Shown piece by piece: positions 15,893-24,306 of a stretch of 64,000 nucleotides of DNA. Origin of the DNA: Prochlorococcus sp. AG-412-P08 (GTDB lineage Bacteria; Cyanobacteriota; Cyanobacteriia; PCC-6307; Cyanobiaceae); the NCBI GenBank assembly GCA_003214695.1, contig QCLI01000004.1:1-64000 (forward strand). Reading direction: 5' to 3'. How positions within the stretch are numbered: the stretch's first letter is position 1; each line of letters begins with the position of its first letter. The notes under the pieces were generated by a model, which saw only the letters and a list, made by a program, of their open reading frames with translations, did not search any database and was not told the origin of the DNA. The translations under genes and the position numbers were made by a program.

Positions 15893-16465
15893 CTATTTAT
15901 CTAATCTGTGGATTTCTTTTTCATTAATCCATCCATCAAAAGGTATGTCCCATTTATCTTTTGGAAGCAATGAAGTTGAGATGCAAGCACTGGGGACTAT
16001 TACTAATGCTTCTATATCTTTCCACATGCCATTTGAGCGTAGACGGTCAAAACAACCCCCACCGTATCCAAGGCGGATCCCATTACGATCAATAGCTAAT
16101 GCAGGTACAATTAATAAATTTATTTGATTTGGCTCAAGAGCTGGCTCTTCTAATGGAGCAAGTATTCCATAAACATCTTTCTTTAAAGTGGCGTTAGTCC
16201 ATCTGTGGTAAGTAAGTTCTCCTTTTTTTTTGCTTGCTGGTAGTGCTAAAGACAACCCTGAAATCTCTTTCAAACTTCTTAAATCAACTTCATCTTTTAG
16301 TGGCCAATAGATGCCAACAAGATTCTCTGATTCGCTTTCATTTGATAAGGTAGTTATTAATTTCTTAACTTGTATAAGAATAGAGCTCTCTACTAATAAA
16401 ATAGTCTCTGTTCTTTTTTGTCTGAATAGTACTCTTGCTTCTCTTTTTTTAGTGCATAAATTCAT
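15893..16465 (-). CDS. 5-formyltetrahydrofolate cyclo-ligase
   Basis: The 190-residue MTHFS family enzyme converts 5-formyl-THF with ATP to 5,10-methenyl-THF. N-terminal KKREARVLFRQKR is the family's basic ATP-binding start. The phosphate-binding C-terminal signature is IRLGYGGGCFDRL (about residues 132-144), and NLLIVPALAIDRNGIRLG precedes it. Length is normal. The gene sits between ruvC and sufE on the minus strand. FolD in this window acts on the product. Confidence 0.92.
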   Translation of the reverse strand: MNLCTKKREARVLFRQKRTETILLVESSILIQVKKLITTLSNESESENLVGIYWPLKDEVDLRSLKEISGLSLALPASKKKGELTYHRWTNATLKKDVYGILAPLEEPALEPNQINLLIVPALAIDRNGIRLGYGGGCFDRLRSNGMWKDIEALVIVPSACISTSLLPKDKWDIPFDGWINEKEIHRLDK

Positions 16466-16504
16466 AGAAGATTAAATTAGTATTATCTAGTATAAATGAT
16501 AATT

Positions 16505-16969
16505 TTACTGTAGAAATAAACCTGTTAAAGCTATAGCAAGTGCATCTGCAGCATCATCTGGTCTTGGTGGAGTTGTTAAATTTAACTCTCTCATGACTGC
16601 TTCTAATACCTCGTCCTTCTTGGCATGCCCTGAACCTGCTACAGCAAGTTTTATTTGCATAGGAGGAAACTCGACAGTTGGAATTTTAAAACGGGCAAGT
16701 GTCATTATTAGAACTCCTCTTGCCTGTACAACACTAATAGTTGTACTTGACTTATAGAAGAAAAACTTTTCAACAGCTGCAAGATTAGGCTTCCACTTCT
16801 CAATAAGTACAGAAAGATCTTTGGAAATTTCAACCATTCTTTCTCCTTCGCTTTCTAATTTGCTTGTTTTAATTATTCCGCAATCAAGCATTTTTATTTG
16901 TTCAGAACTTGTTTCTATTAGGCCAAAACCAACTCTGGCTAAACCAGGATCAATGCCAAGAATGATCAC
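16505..16969 (-). CDS. ruvC: RuvC Holliday junction resolvase
   Basis: The 154-residue endonuclease cuts Holliday junctions with RuvAB. The acidic catalytic residues are visible: Asp7 ([14 protein letters not shown]), Glu67 (AAVEKFF) and Asp139/Asp142 ([13 protein letters not shown]). The start is GTG, 7 bases past the end of chlI, suggesting co-transcription. Length is slightly short compared with E. coli RuvC (173), as in other picocyanobacteria. Confidence 0.96.
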   Translation of the reverse strand: MIILGIDPGLARVGFGLIETSSEQIKMLDCGIIKTSKLESEGERMVEISKDLSVLIEKWKPNLAAVEKFFFYKSSTTISVVQARGVLIMTLARFKIPTVEFPPMQIKLAVAGSGHAKKDEVLEAVMRELNLTTPPRPDDAADALAIALTGLFLQ

Positions 16970-16976
16970 AAGAAGA

Positions 16977-18065
16977 TTAATCTACGGCTGCTAATTCAAA
17001 GTCAGATAGATTACTCTGATCACTTCTTTCAAAAATCTTACAAAATGCCTTGATTACCCTATCACCAGAATCAATCTGCTCTAAGGGATCTTTGCGAAGT
17101 CTATGTCTTAGAGAACAAGAAATGACCCTCGCAATATCTTCTTCTGTCACCTCTGATCGAGCTTCAAATGCTGCTAATGCTTTTGCTGATCTATTTGTCA
17201 CAATATCGCCTCTTAAACCATCTACATCAAGTTCACCACATACTGCTGATATTTTCAGGCGCAAGTCTTCATCAATTTCTACTTTACTTAGGATTTCTTG
17301 TGCAGCGATAACTTTTTCTTGAAGAACCTCTTGTGATTTCTGAATTGATGCGGTAAAAGCTTCAGGATCATTGTCAAATGAAGTCCTTTGATCTACGACT
17401 TGAACTCTTAGCTCTGGTTCTCTCACAGTGCGAACTTCAACACTCATTCCAAATCGGTCAAGAAGTTGTGGACGTAACTCGCCTTCTTCTGGGTTGCCTG
17501 AGCCAATTAAGACGAATCTTGCAGGATGTCTTATTGAAATCCCTTCTCTCTCAACAGTATTCCAGCCAGATGCTGCTGAATCCAGAAGTACATCAACAAG
17601 GTGATCATCAAGCAGGTTTACTTCATCAACGTATAAAAGTCCTCTATTGGCCTTTGCTAAAAGACCTGGCTCAAATGCTCTAACGCCTTCGCTTAAAGCT
17701 TTCTCAATATCAATTGTTCCACATAAACGATCTTCTGTTGCCCCTAAGGGTAGGTCAACCATAGGTACTTGAGCTTTTTCAGTAGGGGGATTTTCACCCT
17801 GATCTATTTTTTGCCTTATCTCTGTGCTTTGTAAATCTGGATCACTTGGCGAACTGTTATATGGGTCACCTTGGACAACAGTTATTGCTGGAAGAAGATC
17901 TGCTAGAGCTCGAATAGTTGTTGATTTCCCAGTGCCTCTATCTCCCATAATCATTACTCCCCCAATGCGAGGGTCAATTACGTTGAGAAGAAGAGCCAGC
18001 TTCATTTCTGCTTGGCCGATTACTGCGGCAAAGGGGAAGACCCTGCGCTTTCTAGAAGAACTCAC
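16977..18065 (-). CDS. chlI: Magnesium chelatase subunit ChlI
   Basis: The 362-residue AAA+ ATPase subunit forms rings with ChlD and, with ChlH, inserts Mg2+ into protoporphyrin IX, the first committed chlorophyll step. Walker [10 protein letters not shown] is at 41-48 and Walker [21 protein letters not shown] at about 140-160. The ChlI-type insert [16 protein letters not shown] and sensor region [21 protein letters not shown] are present. The start codon is GTG. It is the first gene of a chlI-ruvC run. The catalytic subunit ChlH and ChlD are outside the window. Confidence 0.98.
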   Translation of the reverse strand: MSSSRKRRVFPFAAVIGQAEMKLALLLNVIDPRIGGVMIMGDRGTGKSTTIRALADLLPAITVVQGDPYNSSPSDPDLQSTEIRQKIDQGENPPTEKAQVPMVDLPLGATEDRLCGTIDIEKALSEGVRAFEPGLLAKANRGLLYVDEVNLLDDHLVDVLLDSAASGWNTVEREGISIRHPARFVLIGSGNPEEGELRPQLLDRFGMSVEVRTVREPELRVQVVDQRTSFDNDPEAFTASIQKSQEVLQEKVIAAQEILSKVEIDEDLRLKISAVCGELDVDGLRGDIVTNRSAKALAAFEARSEVTEEDIARVISCSLRHRLRKDPLEQIDSGDRVIKAFCKIFERSDQSNLSDFELAAVD

Positions 18066-18462
18066 TTTTTAATTGCTTGTCTTGATGTGGATTGTTTCAT
18101 AAGTGGGATCACTTGAACTTGCTTTTTTAGTAAAAAGCTTTATATAGCAATCTTTGATGAATTGCTTTGATGCTATCTAATCTATTGTTCAAGTAACCAT
18201 ACTTGCAAGAAATAATTATCCATTCCTACTTTATCAGCATTTGTGATAGAGCGTGCTCATATTTAAAATCTCTTACCACGTTAGGAGGTGATGTTTGTCT
18301 ACTATTCAAACAAAAATATTCTTGAAGTTTTTTATATTTCCATTTTTCCTTAGATAAAGTAATGATTAATTAATTGACTTTGACGATATTATTATATACT
18401 TCTAGAAACACTAATATAATCTATGGCAAGTGCGCCTAAAGATAACTAGCTTTTTTAAAACA
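18066..18462. promoter_or_regulatory. Intergenic region upstream of chlI
   Basis: Nearly 400 bases lie between the chlI start and the downstream end of the IMS-domain gene. On the minus strand this holds the chlI promoter region, with no element identified. On the plus strand there is a perfect AGGAGG at 18283-18288 followed 6 bases later by a TTG at 18295 opening a 20-codon hydrophobic ORF (to 18357). An overlapping ATG at 18291 opens a different 20-codon frame. Confidence 0.4.
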
Positions 18463-19188
18463 TTAATCTATCATGAAGAAATCAATTAGCATCCACTCAT
18501 TGTTCTTTCTTCCGAGAATATAATTAATCTTTAGTGTTGAAGGGGTAGTCTTTTCTATTATTTCTCCTGAGAGTTTTAGCCTTTTGTCTGCATAAGCAAT
18601 CTTAGTAGAAACTTCAATCCTCTTACTCGTCTTTTCTTTTATAATTAATGATGCTACTTTTGCTTTGATTACTTGAAACTCCTTTGATTCTTCATCTGCT
18701 GTTCGTTGTGAATTGACAATATCGACTAGGTTTTTTCTAGCAACTTTTGACAATACTTTACTTTCTCCTCCAGCAAGTATATCTGCTTTCCCATCTAACC
18801 AAGCCTCTATTAAACCCTTTAGTTGTAGTTTTGTTGGACTCGCTGCCTTTAGGGGATATAGGATGATTAAGTTGGTTTTATTTTTACTGACTTTATTTTT
18901 TGGCAGAACTTCAATATTTAAATGCTTGCTAGTTGATTGTGGTCCTAATTCAATTGAGGACTTAGTTGAAGTTTTCTCTTTACTAAATTCTGGAATCGAA
19001 TCTTTAATTATAGATTGTTTTTGAATAAAAGATGAATCTTTGTTAATAGAATATTCGGTATTTTCGAAGCTTTTTATTAGTGATCCTGCTAAAATCCCAA
19101 TCCCTATTCCGCAAAATGAAAGTTTAATTAGACTTATTAATAATATATTTGCTTTGTATTTACTACTAGAATAATTTTTTGGCGCCAC
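18463..19188 (-). CDS. Membrane-anchored protein with C-terminal ARC6-like IMS domain (DUF4101)
   Basis: The 241-residue protein has a membrane helix at about residues 14-36 (ILLISLIKLSFCGIGIGILAG), a Ser/Lys-rich linker to about 120, and a C-terminal domain. In that domain, LKGLIEAWLDGKADILAGG and KNEWMLIDFFM resemble the IMS/DUF4101 domain found at the C-terminus of the cell-division factor Ftn2/ZipN (ARC6) and in other cyanobacterial proteins. The domain would face the periplasm or lumen if the N-terminus is inside. A role in division is only a possibility, since the J-domain part of Ftn2 is absent. Confidence 0.7.
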   Translation of the reverse strand: MAPKNYSSSKYKANILLISLIKLSFCGIGIGILAGSLIKSFENTEYSINKDSSFIQKQSIIKDSIPEFSKEKTSTKSSIELGPQSTSKHLNIEVLPKNKVSKNKTNLIILYPLKAASPTKLQLKGLIEAWLDGKADILAGGESKVLSKVARKNLVDIVNSQRTADEESKEFQVIKAKVASLIIKEKTSKRIEVSTKIAYADKRLKLSGEIIEKTTPSTLKINYILGRKNNEWMLIDFFMID

Positions 19189-19216
19189 TTGACTTTCTCC
19201 TTTTATACCGTATGAA

Positions 19217-19960
19217 TTATAAGTTTTTATTCTTAGAAAACCATCTTATTTGCCTTAAAATACCTCTGGTTATGTATATATCTTCTTTTCTAGCTTCTGC
19301 TCTGTTAAGAAAACTTTTTATTTTTGCCATTCTTGCTTTTGCTGTATGGTCCTGAAGAAAGCCTATCTCTAGTAAAAGCTCTTTAGTATCTTCAATGCAA
19401 TCGTTAAGTTCTTTAGGTGAGGCAAGTTCATATGTTTTATTTTTTTTATCTTTATAAGATGATGTTGCGGAGAAGGAATTTAATTCATGCAGAATAACTG
19501 CTACAGCATGTGAGAGATTTAATGAAGGATATGTAGGAGATGCATCAAGGCTGATTACCTTTTGAGCCATCTGTAACTCTGAATTAGTAAGGCCTCTATC
19601 TTCTCTTCCAAAAACTAAGGCAATAGGTTTTGAAGATTTATCTGATATTAGCCATTGCAATGCGCTATTTGAGGTCAGAAGAGGAATCTCACCATGGTCT
19701 GTTCTGCCACATGTTGCTACTACTCGAACGCAATCTTTTATTGCGTCAAGTAGGTTTGAGTAAATAGGTGCATCCTCTAGAAACTTTTTTCCATGGACTG
19801 CCATTCTTATTGCATCTGGATGTTGAGGATCACAGCGTGGAGAAACTATCCTTAATTCGCCAACTTCAAAATTTCGGCAGAGTCTTGCAACGCTCCCAAC
19901 ATTGATTTCCCCTAATGGTTCTACAATTACAACCTTTAATCTTTTGGTAAAGATAGACAC
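19217..19960 (-). CDS. trmJ: TrmJ-type tRNA/rRNA 2'-O-methyltransferase (SPOUT)
   Basis: The 247-residue SPOUT enzyme is of the TrmH family group 1. It uses S-adenosylmethionine to methylate a ribose 2'-OH, typically tRNA position 32 for TrmJ. Motif 1 is EPLGEINVGSVARLCRNF (about residues 14-31) and motifs 2/3 are LVFGREDRGLTNSE and YPSLNLSHAVAVILHEL, forming the deep trefoil knot. The start is GTG. It lies 6 bases downstream of cytM. The exact RNA target is inferred from family. Confidence 0.9.
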   Translation of the reverse strand: MSIFTKRLKVVIVEPLGEINVGSVARLCRNFEVGELRIVSPRCDPQHPDAIRMAVHGKKFLEDAPIYSNLLDAIKDCVRVVATCGRTDHGEIPLLTSNSALQWLISDKSSKPIALVFGREDRGLTNSELQMAQKVISLDASPTYPSLNLSHAVAVILHELNSFSATSSYKDKKNKTYELASPKELNDCIEDTKELLLEIGFLQDHTAKARMAKIKSFLNRAEARKEDIYITRGILRQIRWFSKNKNL

Positions 19961-19966
19961 GATTAC

Positions 19967-20386
19967 TTAACTGTTTAAAGAATGCAGATAAGCAAGAAGA
20001 TCAGCCATTGATTGTTCGTCCATTTCAAAACTAGGCATGGGGGGAGTTAGACCTTTAACAACTTGATTGATTATTTTTTTGTCATTAAGCTCTTCCGTGA
20101 CTTTGTTAAGCTCTGGGCCTACGAGTCCTTGAGCCGAAATACCATGGCACCCAACACAATTCATTCGGAATAGGTAACTTCCATTGTCTATAGAACCATG
20201 AAGATTGAGACTTTTGTTTATGTATGGATCCTCTTCTTCCTGGAGGAACAGTAAAAGCACGATTGAAAAACATGCAAAAACACTTATCACTAAAAGCGTG
20301 AGTAAGTTTCCTTGACTAAGGGATTTTCCCTTTAGTGCACCAAATGATGAAGTGCTTTTCACGAAAAGATCGCTAACATGAAACAA
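19967..20386 (-). CDS. cytM: Membrane-anchored cytochrome c (CytM-like)
   Basis: The 139-residue protein has one uncleaved membrane helix (about residues 27-47, NLLTLLVISVFACFSIVLLL). A small class I c-type haem domain follows: CVGCHG with Cys77, Cys80, His81, and a probable axial Met in LTPPMPSFEM. Size and layout fit cytochrome cM, an electron-transfer protein of cyanobacterial membranes whose role is debated. It starts 32 bases from the divergent petG, so the two share a regulatory region. Confidence 0.88.
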   Translation of the reverse strand: MFHVSDLFVKSTSSFGALKGKSLSQGNLLTLLVISVFACFSIVLLLFLQEEEDPYINKSLNLHGSIDNGSYLFRMNCVGCHGISAQGLVGPELNKVTEELNDKKIINQVVKGLTPPMPSFEMDEQSMADLLAYLHSLNS

Positions 20387-20418
20387 TTGTGATTAATACT
20401 CTCACTTTTTGCTAGCAA

Positions 20419-20538
20419 ATGATTGAACCACTCCTCTGTGGAATTGTCTTAGGCTTGGTACCTATTACGATCCTAGGATTATTTGTGAGTGCCTGGAATC
20501 AATATCGTCGAGGTAGTGCTATGCCTGACTGGGAGTGA
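20419..20538 (+). CDS. petG: Cytochrome b6f complex subunit PetG
   Basis: The 39-residue single-helix subunit begins [20 protein letters not shown] and ends [12 protein letters not shown], which is diagnostic for PetG. It is needed for assembly and stability of the b6f complex in the thylakoid membrane. The start is the ATG at 20419. The last 20 bases overlap the end of the convergent rsmD gene. It is divergent from cytM with 32 bases between starts. Confidence 0.97.
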   Translation: MIEPLLCGIVLGLVPITILGLFVSAWNQYRRGSAMPDWE

Positions 20539-21121
20539 GGAAAATCAAGCCAGTACCACCATACTTCTTTTGATCTTTAACTTTCCACCCTTTTGGCAAG
20601 TTAATCCCATCAGATATTGAAAATTCACATATAGCCATGCAATTGTTGGAAACCCAGTCTCCATCAAGGAGGTTCTTTAAAGCTTTAAAGTAATCGCCAT
20701 GATTATATGGAGGATCTATATATACAAAGTCAAAGCGGTTTGTTTTCTTTCCTAGTTTTTGATATGTTTTTATTGAATATTTTTTGTAGCCTGATTTCAA
20801 TAATTTAATTGCTTCTGTATTTATTGTATTAACAAATATTTGAGTGTCTATTTGTTGAGTAATTGATTTAATGTTCAGGCAACATATTTTATATACTTTT
20901 CTATTAAATTCTACTGATAAAAGCTGTCTCGCTCCTCTTTCCATCACTTCACAAGAAATGATTCCACTACCACTATATAGATCTAGCCAGTTAGAATTAT
21001 TAATTCTTTCTCTCAATATATTCATTAATGCTTCCCTTACTCGCCAAGTGGTTGGTCGGACTAACTGACCATGAGGACTTCTAAGCCTTCTTCCACTTGT
21101 TAAACGTAATTGCCCTGTCAA
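20519..21121 (-). CDS. rsmD: 16S rRNA m2G966 methyltransferase RsmD
   Basis: The 200-residue class I methyltransferase begins [25 protein letters not shown], the family's RNA-binding start. SAM-binding motif I is [19 protein letters not shown] (about residues 46-62), and the catalytic motif IV is [11 protein letters not shown]. It methylates G966 of 16S rRNA. It overlaps hisH by 4 bases and its 3' end overlaps petG by 20 bases. Confidence 0.94.
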   Translation of the reverse strand: MTGQLRLTSGRRLRSPHGQLVRPTTWRVREALMNILRERINNSNWLDLYSGSGIISCEVMERGARQLLSVEFNRKVYKICCLNIKSITQQIDTQIFVNTINTEAIKLLKSGYKKYSIKTYQKLGKKTNRFDFVYIDPPYNHGDYFKALKNLLDGDWVSNNCMAICEFSISDGINLPKGWKVKDQKKYGGTGLIFLTPSQA

Positions 21122-21759
21122 TATGAAATTCTAGTTTCTTTCTTTAACCAATCCAGCCAATTGGCTAGTAATTTCGCACCAGATTCCCCAGATTTTTCTG
21201 GATGAAATTGGCAAGCTGATAATCTTTTGCTCCAAATAACAGCTGTGATTTTCTCATCTCCAAAGTCAACTGATGAAGCAACTTCTTGAGGATTGCTAGG
21301 AACTGCAGCATATGAATGAACAAAATACATCCATTGTTTATCGGGATTTTTTTTGAAAAGTGGACAATCTTTGTGTTGATTTAATAATGCCCACCCGATA
21401 TGAGGTATTAAATCTTTTTTATTTCTTGGTAAATGCTTTATTTCCCCTTTTAAGAAACCTAAGCCATCTCTCTGTCCTTCATCACTTGACTCGAAGAGCA
21501 ATTGAAGCCCCAGACAAATTCCTAAAAGAGGTCGTTCATCATTTACCCAATTCTTTAGTTCAGGAATAAGGTTCGTTTTGGCTAGATTTTCCATAGCAGG
21601 GTCAAACGCACCCACGCCTGGAAGTATTAGAGCTTGACAATCCTTTAGATCTTCTGGTCTTTTTACTAACTTTAGAGGTTGATTTAGTCTAGAAAAGGAT
21701 TGATCTACAGAATGTAGATTCCCCATACCATAATCTATAAGGCCAATATTCAAAGTCAC
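21118..21759 (-). CDS. hisH: Imidazole glycerol phosphate synthase, glutaminase subunit HisH
   Basis: The 213-residue class I glutamine amidotransferase supplies ammonia to HisF in histidine synthesis. The nucleophile is Cys82 in LLGICLGLQLLF, and the His/Glu of the triad are in CQFHPEKSG. The start IGLIDYGMGNLHSV is typical of HisH. The gene overlaps rsmD by 4 bases and follows trxA by 32 bases on the same strand. HisF is not in the window. Confidence 0.97.
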   Translation of the reverse strand: MTLNIGLIDYGMGNLHSVDQSFSRLNQPLKLVKRPEDLKDCQALILPGVGAFDPAMENLAKTNLIPELKNWVNDERPLLGICLGLQLLFESSDEGQRDGLGFLKGEIKHLPRNKKDLIPHIGWALLNQHKDCPLFKKNPDKQWMYFVHSYAAVPSNPQEVASSVDFGDEKITAVIWSKRLSACQFHPEKSGESGAKLLANWLDWLKKETRISY

Positions 21760-21791
21760 TTATATCTTAAGTAATATCAGTTGTTCGTTTT

Positions 21792-22115
21792 TTAAAGATG
21801 TTTAGAGATTGTACTTGACAGGGTCGCTTTAGGTACTGCTCCAACTACTGTATCTACTTTTTGACCACCTTTAAAAATCATTAATGTAGGTATGCTGCGA
21901 ATCCCATACTGACTAGCAATATTTGGGTTCTCGTCTGTATTTAATTTGCATACTTTTATTTTTCCTTCGAAATCCTTAGAAATTTCATCGACAATTGGAG
22001 AGACCATTCTGCAGGGGCCACACCAAGGAGCCCAGAAATCAACAAGGACGGGTATACCACTCTGGAGCACTTCCTGCTCGAAAGAAGAATCAGTAACAGC
22101 AGTAGCGCTAGACAT
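21792..22115 (-). CDS. trxA: Thioredoxin
   Basis: The 107-residue m-type thioredoxin carries the redox-active WCGPC at residues 31-35, preceded by VLVDFWAP, and the cis-Pro loop [10 protein letters not shown]. It reduces disulphides in target proteins, linking photosynthetic electron flow to metabolism in cyanobacteria. It follows the guaB-family gene after 181 bases. In most cyanobacteria that interval carries the sRNA Yfr1, which I do not find here. Confidence 0.97.
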   Translation of the reverse strand: MSSATAVTDSSFEQEVLQSGIPVLVDFWAPWCGPCRMVSPIVDEISKDFEGKIKVCKLNTDENPNIASQYGIRSIPTLMIFKGGQKVDTVVGAVPKATLSSTISKHL

Positions 22116-22296
22116 ACAACTTAAATGAAAATGAAAGAAGACTTTTTACTATATTATTTTGCCGAGAAAAATGATTCTTGCCATTAGTTGTATTTGTTTG
22201 AATTCCAATTGAAAAAAAATCTTTGGGAATCCTTTTAGGCAAGAATAAATTTGGTTAGATGAGTCCTATTTAGGGTGGAAGTAAAAAACAACGGAA

Positions 22297-23460
22297 TTAT
22301 TTCCCCATTCCAAGTTGTTGGGCTTTTTGATATACCTTCCCCTCTGAAAGAAGAGAGGGCGCTATTACCACCTCAACTTCTTGCATCTCTTTGATGGTTT
22401 GTGCACCAAGAGTGCCCATTGATGTTTTTAATGCTCCTAGTAAGTTGTGAGTTCCATCATCAAGGGTTGCAGGACCACGAAGAATCCTTTCAATGCTTCC
22501 AGTTGAACCAACCCTAATTCTTGTGCCTCTAGGAAGAATAGGACTTGGAGTTGCCATACCCCAGTGGAAACCATTCCCAGGAGCTTCATTAGCTCTAGCA
22601 ATAGGAGAACCGATCATGACTCCATCTGCTCCACAAGCTATGCATTTACATATGTCACCCCCAGTAATTATCCCACCATCTGCAATTATAGGTATGTACC
22701 TACCTGTTTCCTTTTGATAGGTATCTCTTGCAGCGGAGCAATCTGAAACTGCTGTTGCTTGAGGCACGCCAACACCTAGAACACCTCTAGATGTACAGGC
22801 TGCTCCTGGACCAATTCCAACTAGTACTCCTGACACTCCAGCTCTCATAAGTTTCAAGGCAACATCGTAAGTTACACAGTTGCCAGCTATTACTGGTATC
22901 CCAAGGTTTTGGCAAAGCTTCTCAATGTCTAATTTTTCTTGGTTTACCCTTCCAATATGTTCTATAGAGACCACCGTTGCTTGAAGGAAAAACAGATCAG
23001 CTCCTGATTGCGTAATTGCTTCCTGGAAATTAAGAGCTGCTATAGGAGTCCCACTCACAGCAGCTATGCCACCTTGGGATTTAATATCATGAATTCTTTG
23101 CTTAATTAAATCTTCTTGTATCGGTTGACTGTAAATTTCTTGCATTAACGGCACAAAATCTTCTTTACCTACAGATGAGATGCGATTAAGTACAGTTTCA
23201 GGATTTTTATATCTAGTTTGAACACCTTCAATATTTAAAACTCCTAGTGAGCCAAGCTTTGAAAGAGCCACAGCCATTTTGACGTCTACAACTCCATCCA
23301 TTGCGCTAGCAATTATTGGAATCTCAAGTTTCTGATTTCCGATAACCAGTGTTGTGTCAGTATTTTCAGGATCTACTGTTTTCTCTCCAGGTACAAGAGC
23401 TATTTCGTCTATGCCATAAGCACGACGAACATGTTTTGAGTGGCCGATTTGGATATTCAC
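22297..23460 (-). CDS. guaB: GuaB family protein (IMP dehydrogenase/GMP reductase-like, no CBS domains)
   Basis: The product is 387 residues from the GTG at 23460 (MNIQIGHSKHVRRAYGIDEIALVPG); the open frame extends upstream to a TTG at 23499 without family-like sequence. The TIM-barrel has the catalytic Cys loop GPGAACTSRGVLGVGVPQ (about residue 220), the IADGGIITGGDICKCIACGADGVMIGSP phosphate-binding region, and no CBS pair. It would oxidise IMP to XMP if it is a true IMPDH; this short form is the GuaB3 type usual in cyanobacteria, so the reaction is inferred. It is the gene upstream of trxA. Confidence 0.92.
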   Translation of the reverse strand: MNIQIGHSKHVRRAYGIDEIALVPGEKTVDPENTDTTLVIGNQKLEIPIIASAMDGVVDVKMAVALSKLGSLGVLNIEGVQTRYKNPETVLNRISSVGKEDFVPLMQEIYSQPIQEDLIKQRIHDIKSQGGIAAVSGTPIAALNFQEAITQSGADLFFLQATVVSIEHIGRVNQEKLDIEKLCQNLGIPVIAGNCVTYDVALKLMRAGVSGVLVGIGPGAACTSRGVLGVGVPQATAVSDCSAARDTYQKETGRYIPIIADGGIITGGDICKCIACGADGVMIGSPIARANEAPGNGFHWGMATPSPILPRGTRIRVGSTGSIERILRGPATLDDGTHNLLGALKTSMGTLGAQTIKEMQEVEVVIAPSLLSEGKVYQKAQQLGMGK

Positions 23461-23499
23461 ATTTAGTTCAAATAGGTGTTTAAAAACTACCAAGGGCAA

Positions 23500-24306
23500 A
23501 GCTCTTAGCTTTGAATATGTTGGTGGTTGAAGATTAGTTGATTATTTAAGGAGATTATCTGCATAGTGTTCCCTAGTGAATGAAAAGTTTCTTAATCAGC
23601 ATCTTTTTTAATAGCAAGAAGTATCAGATCGCTCACAATTGCTTAAAGAGAAGCCTTGCTTAGTTTTTTTTATTTAAATAAATAGAGTTCTCAGTATCAG
23701 AAAAAAAAAGATTATTGGCAAAAGATTTTCCTTCTTGTTGATGAAACAGGTGCATAATTTCAACAAGGCGATATTTAAGATTAGCTTAAAGAGTTTTCTA
23801 GAGCTTTTATTCTCTAGATGCTGATAGTCTCAGTTTCAGAGACTAAAGTAAAGAATGTTGCCGTTTGATAAGAAGATTGCCTTGGTATTTAGAATAGTTC
23901 ATTTATATACAAAATATACTTAACAGCCATTAAAATTTATGATTTATTATGATGAATGACTTTTTTGGTTTTTTTATTATAAAATTTTTTCTTAATAGTA
24001 TTTAGTTACAGGAGTATTGGGAAAATATGTTTTTGCTAAATTACCTTTCTTTGCATAACCCCTTGCACACTATTTATCATTGTAACTATTACTTTCAAGT
24101 GTAAAAGAATGATTATCTTTCTATTTGATTTATAATTTAAGTAAAATTGAAGTAAGGATTCAATGAGGTTTTGATTCGTAATGGTTTGAGCCCTATGACG
24201 ACAGGTGATGTGATGAGATCAAATCATGCAAATAAATTTAGTATTTGATACGAACAGTTGAGCTTATTTCAAGATAAAATAAAATTATTTAATAAGAGTA
24301 TTTTGT
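23500..24306. other. Long intergenic region between guaB and gyrA
   Basis: About 800 bases lie between two divergent genes and no ORF is convincing. A perfect 7-bp hairpin (TAGTCTC 23825-23831 / GAGACTA 23839-23845) lies in the middle without a T run, so it could be part of an untranslated leader or an sRNA but is not a terminator. T-rich runs are frequent (for example near 23670 and 23960-23990). The gyrA start at 24307 has no obvious Shine-Dalgarno. Confidence 0.4.

Noticed and set aside
17378-17683. 101-codon ORF antisense to chlI
   Set aside because: Shadow of a strongly conserved coding frame.
23461-23499. Upstream extension of the guaB-family gene from a TTG
   Set aside because: The added residues do not resemble the family, while GTG 23460 gives the usual N-terminus NIQIGHSKHVRRAYG.
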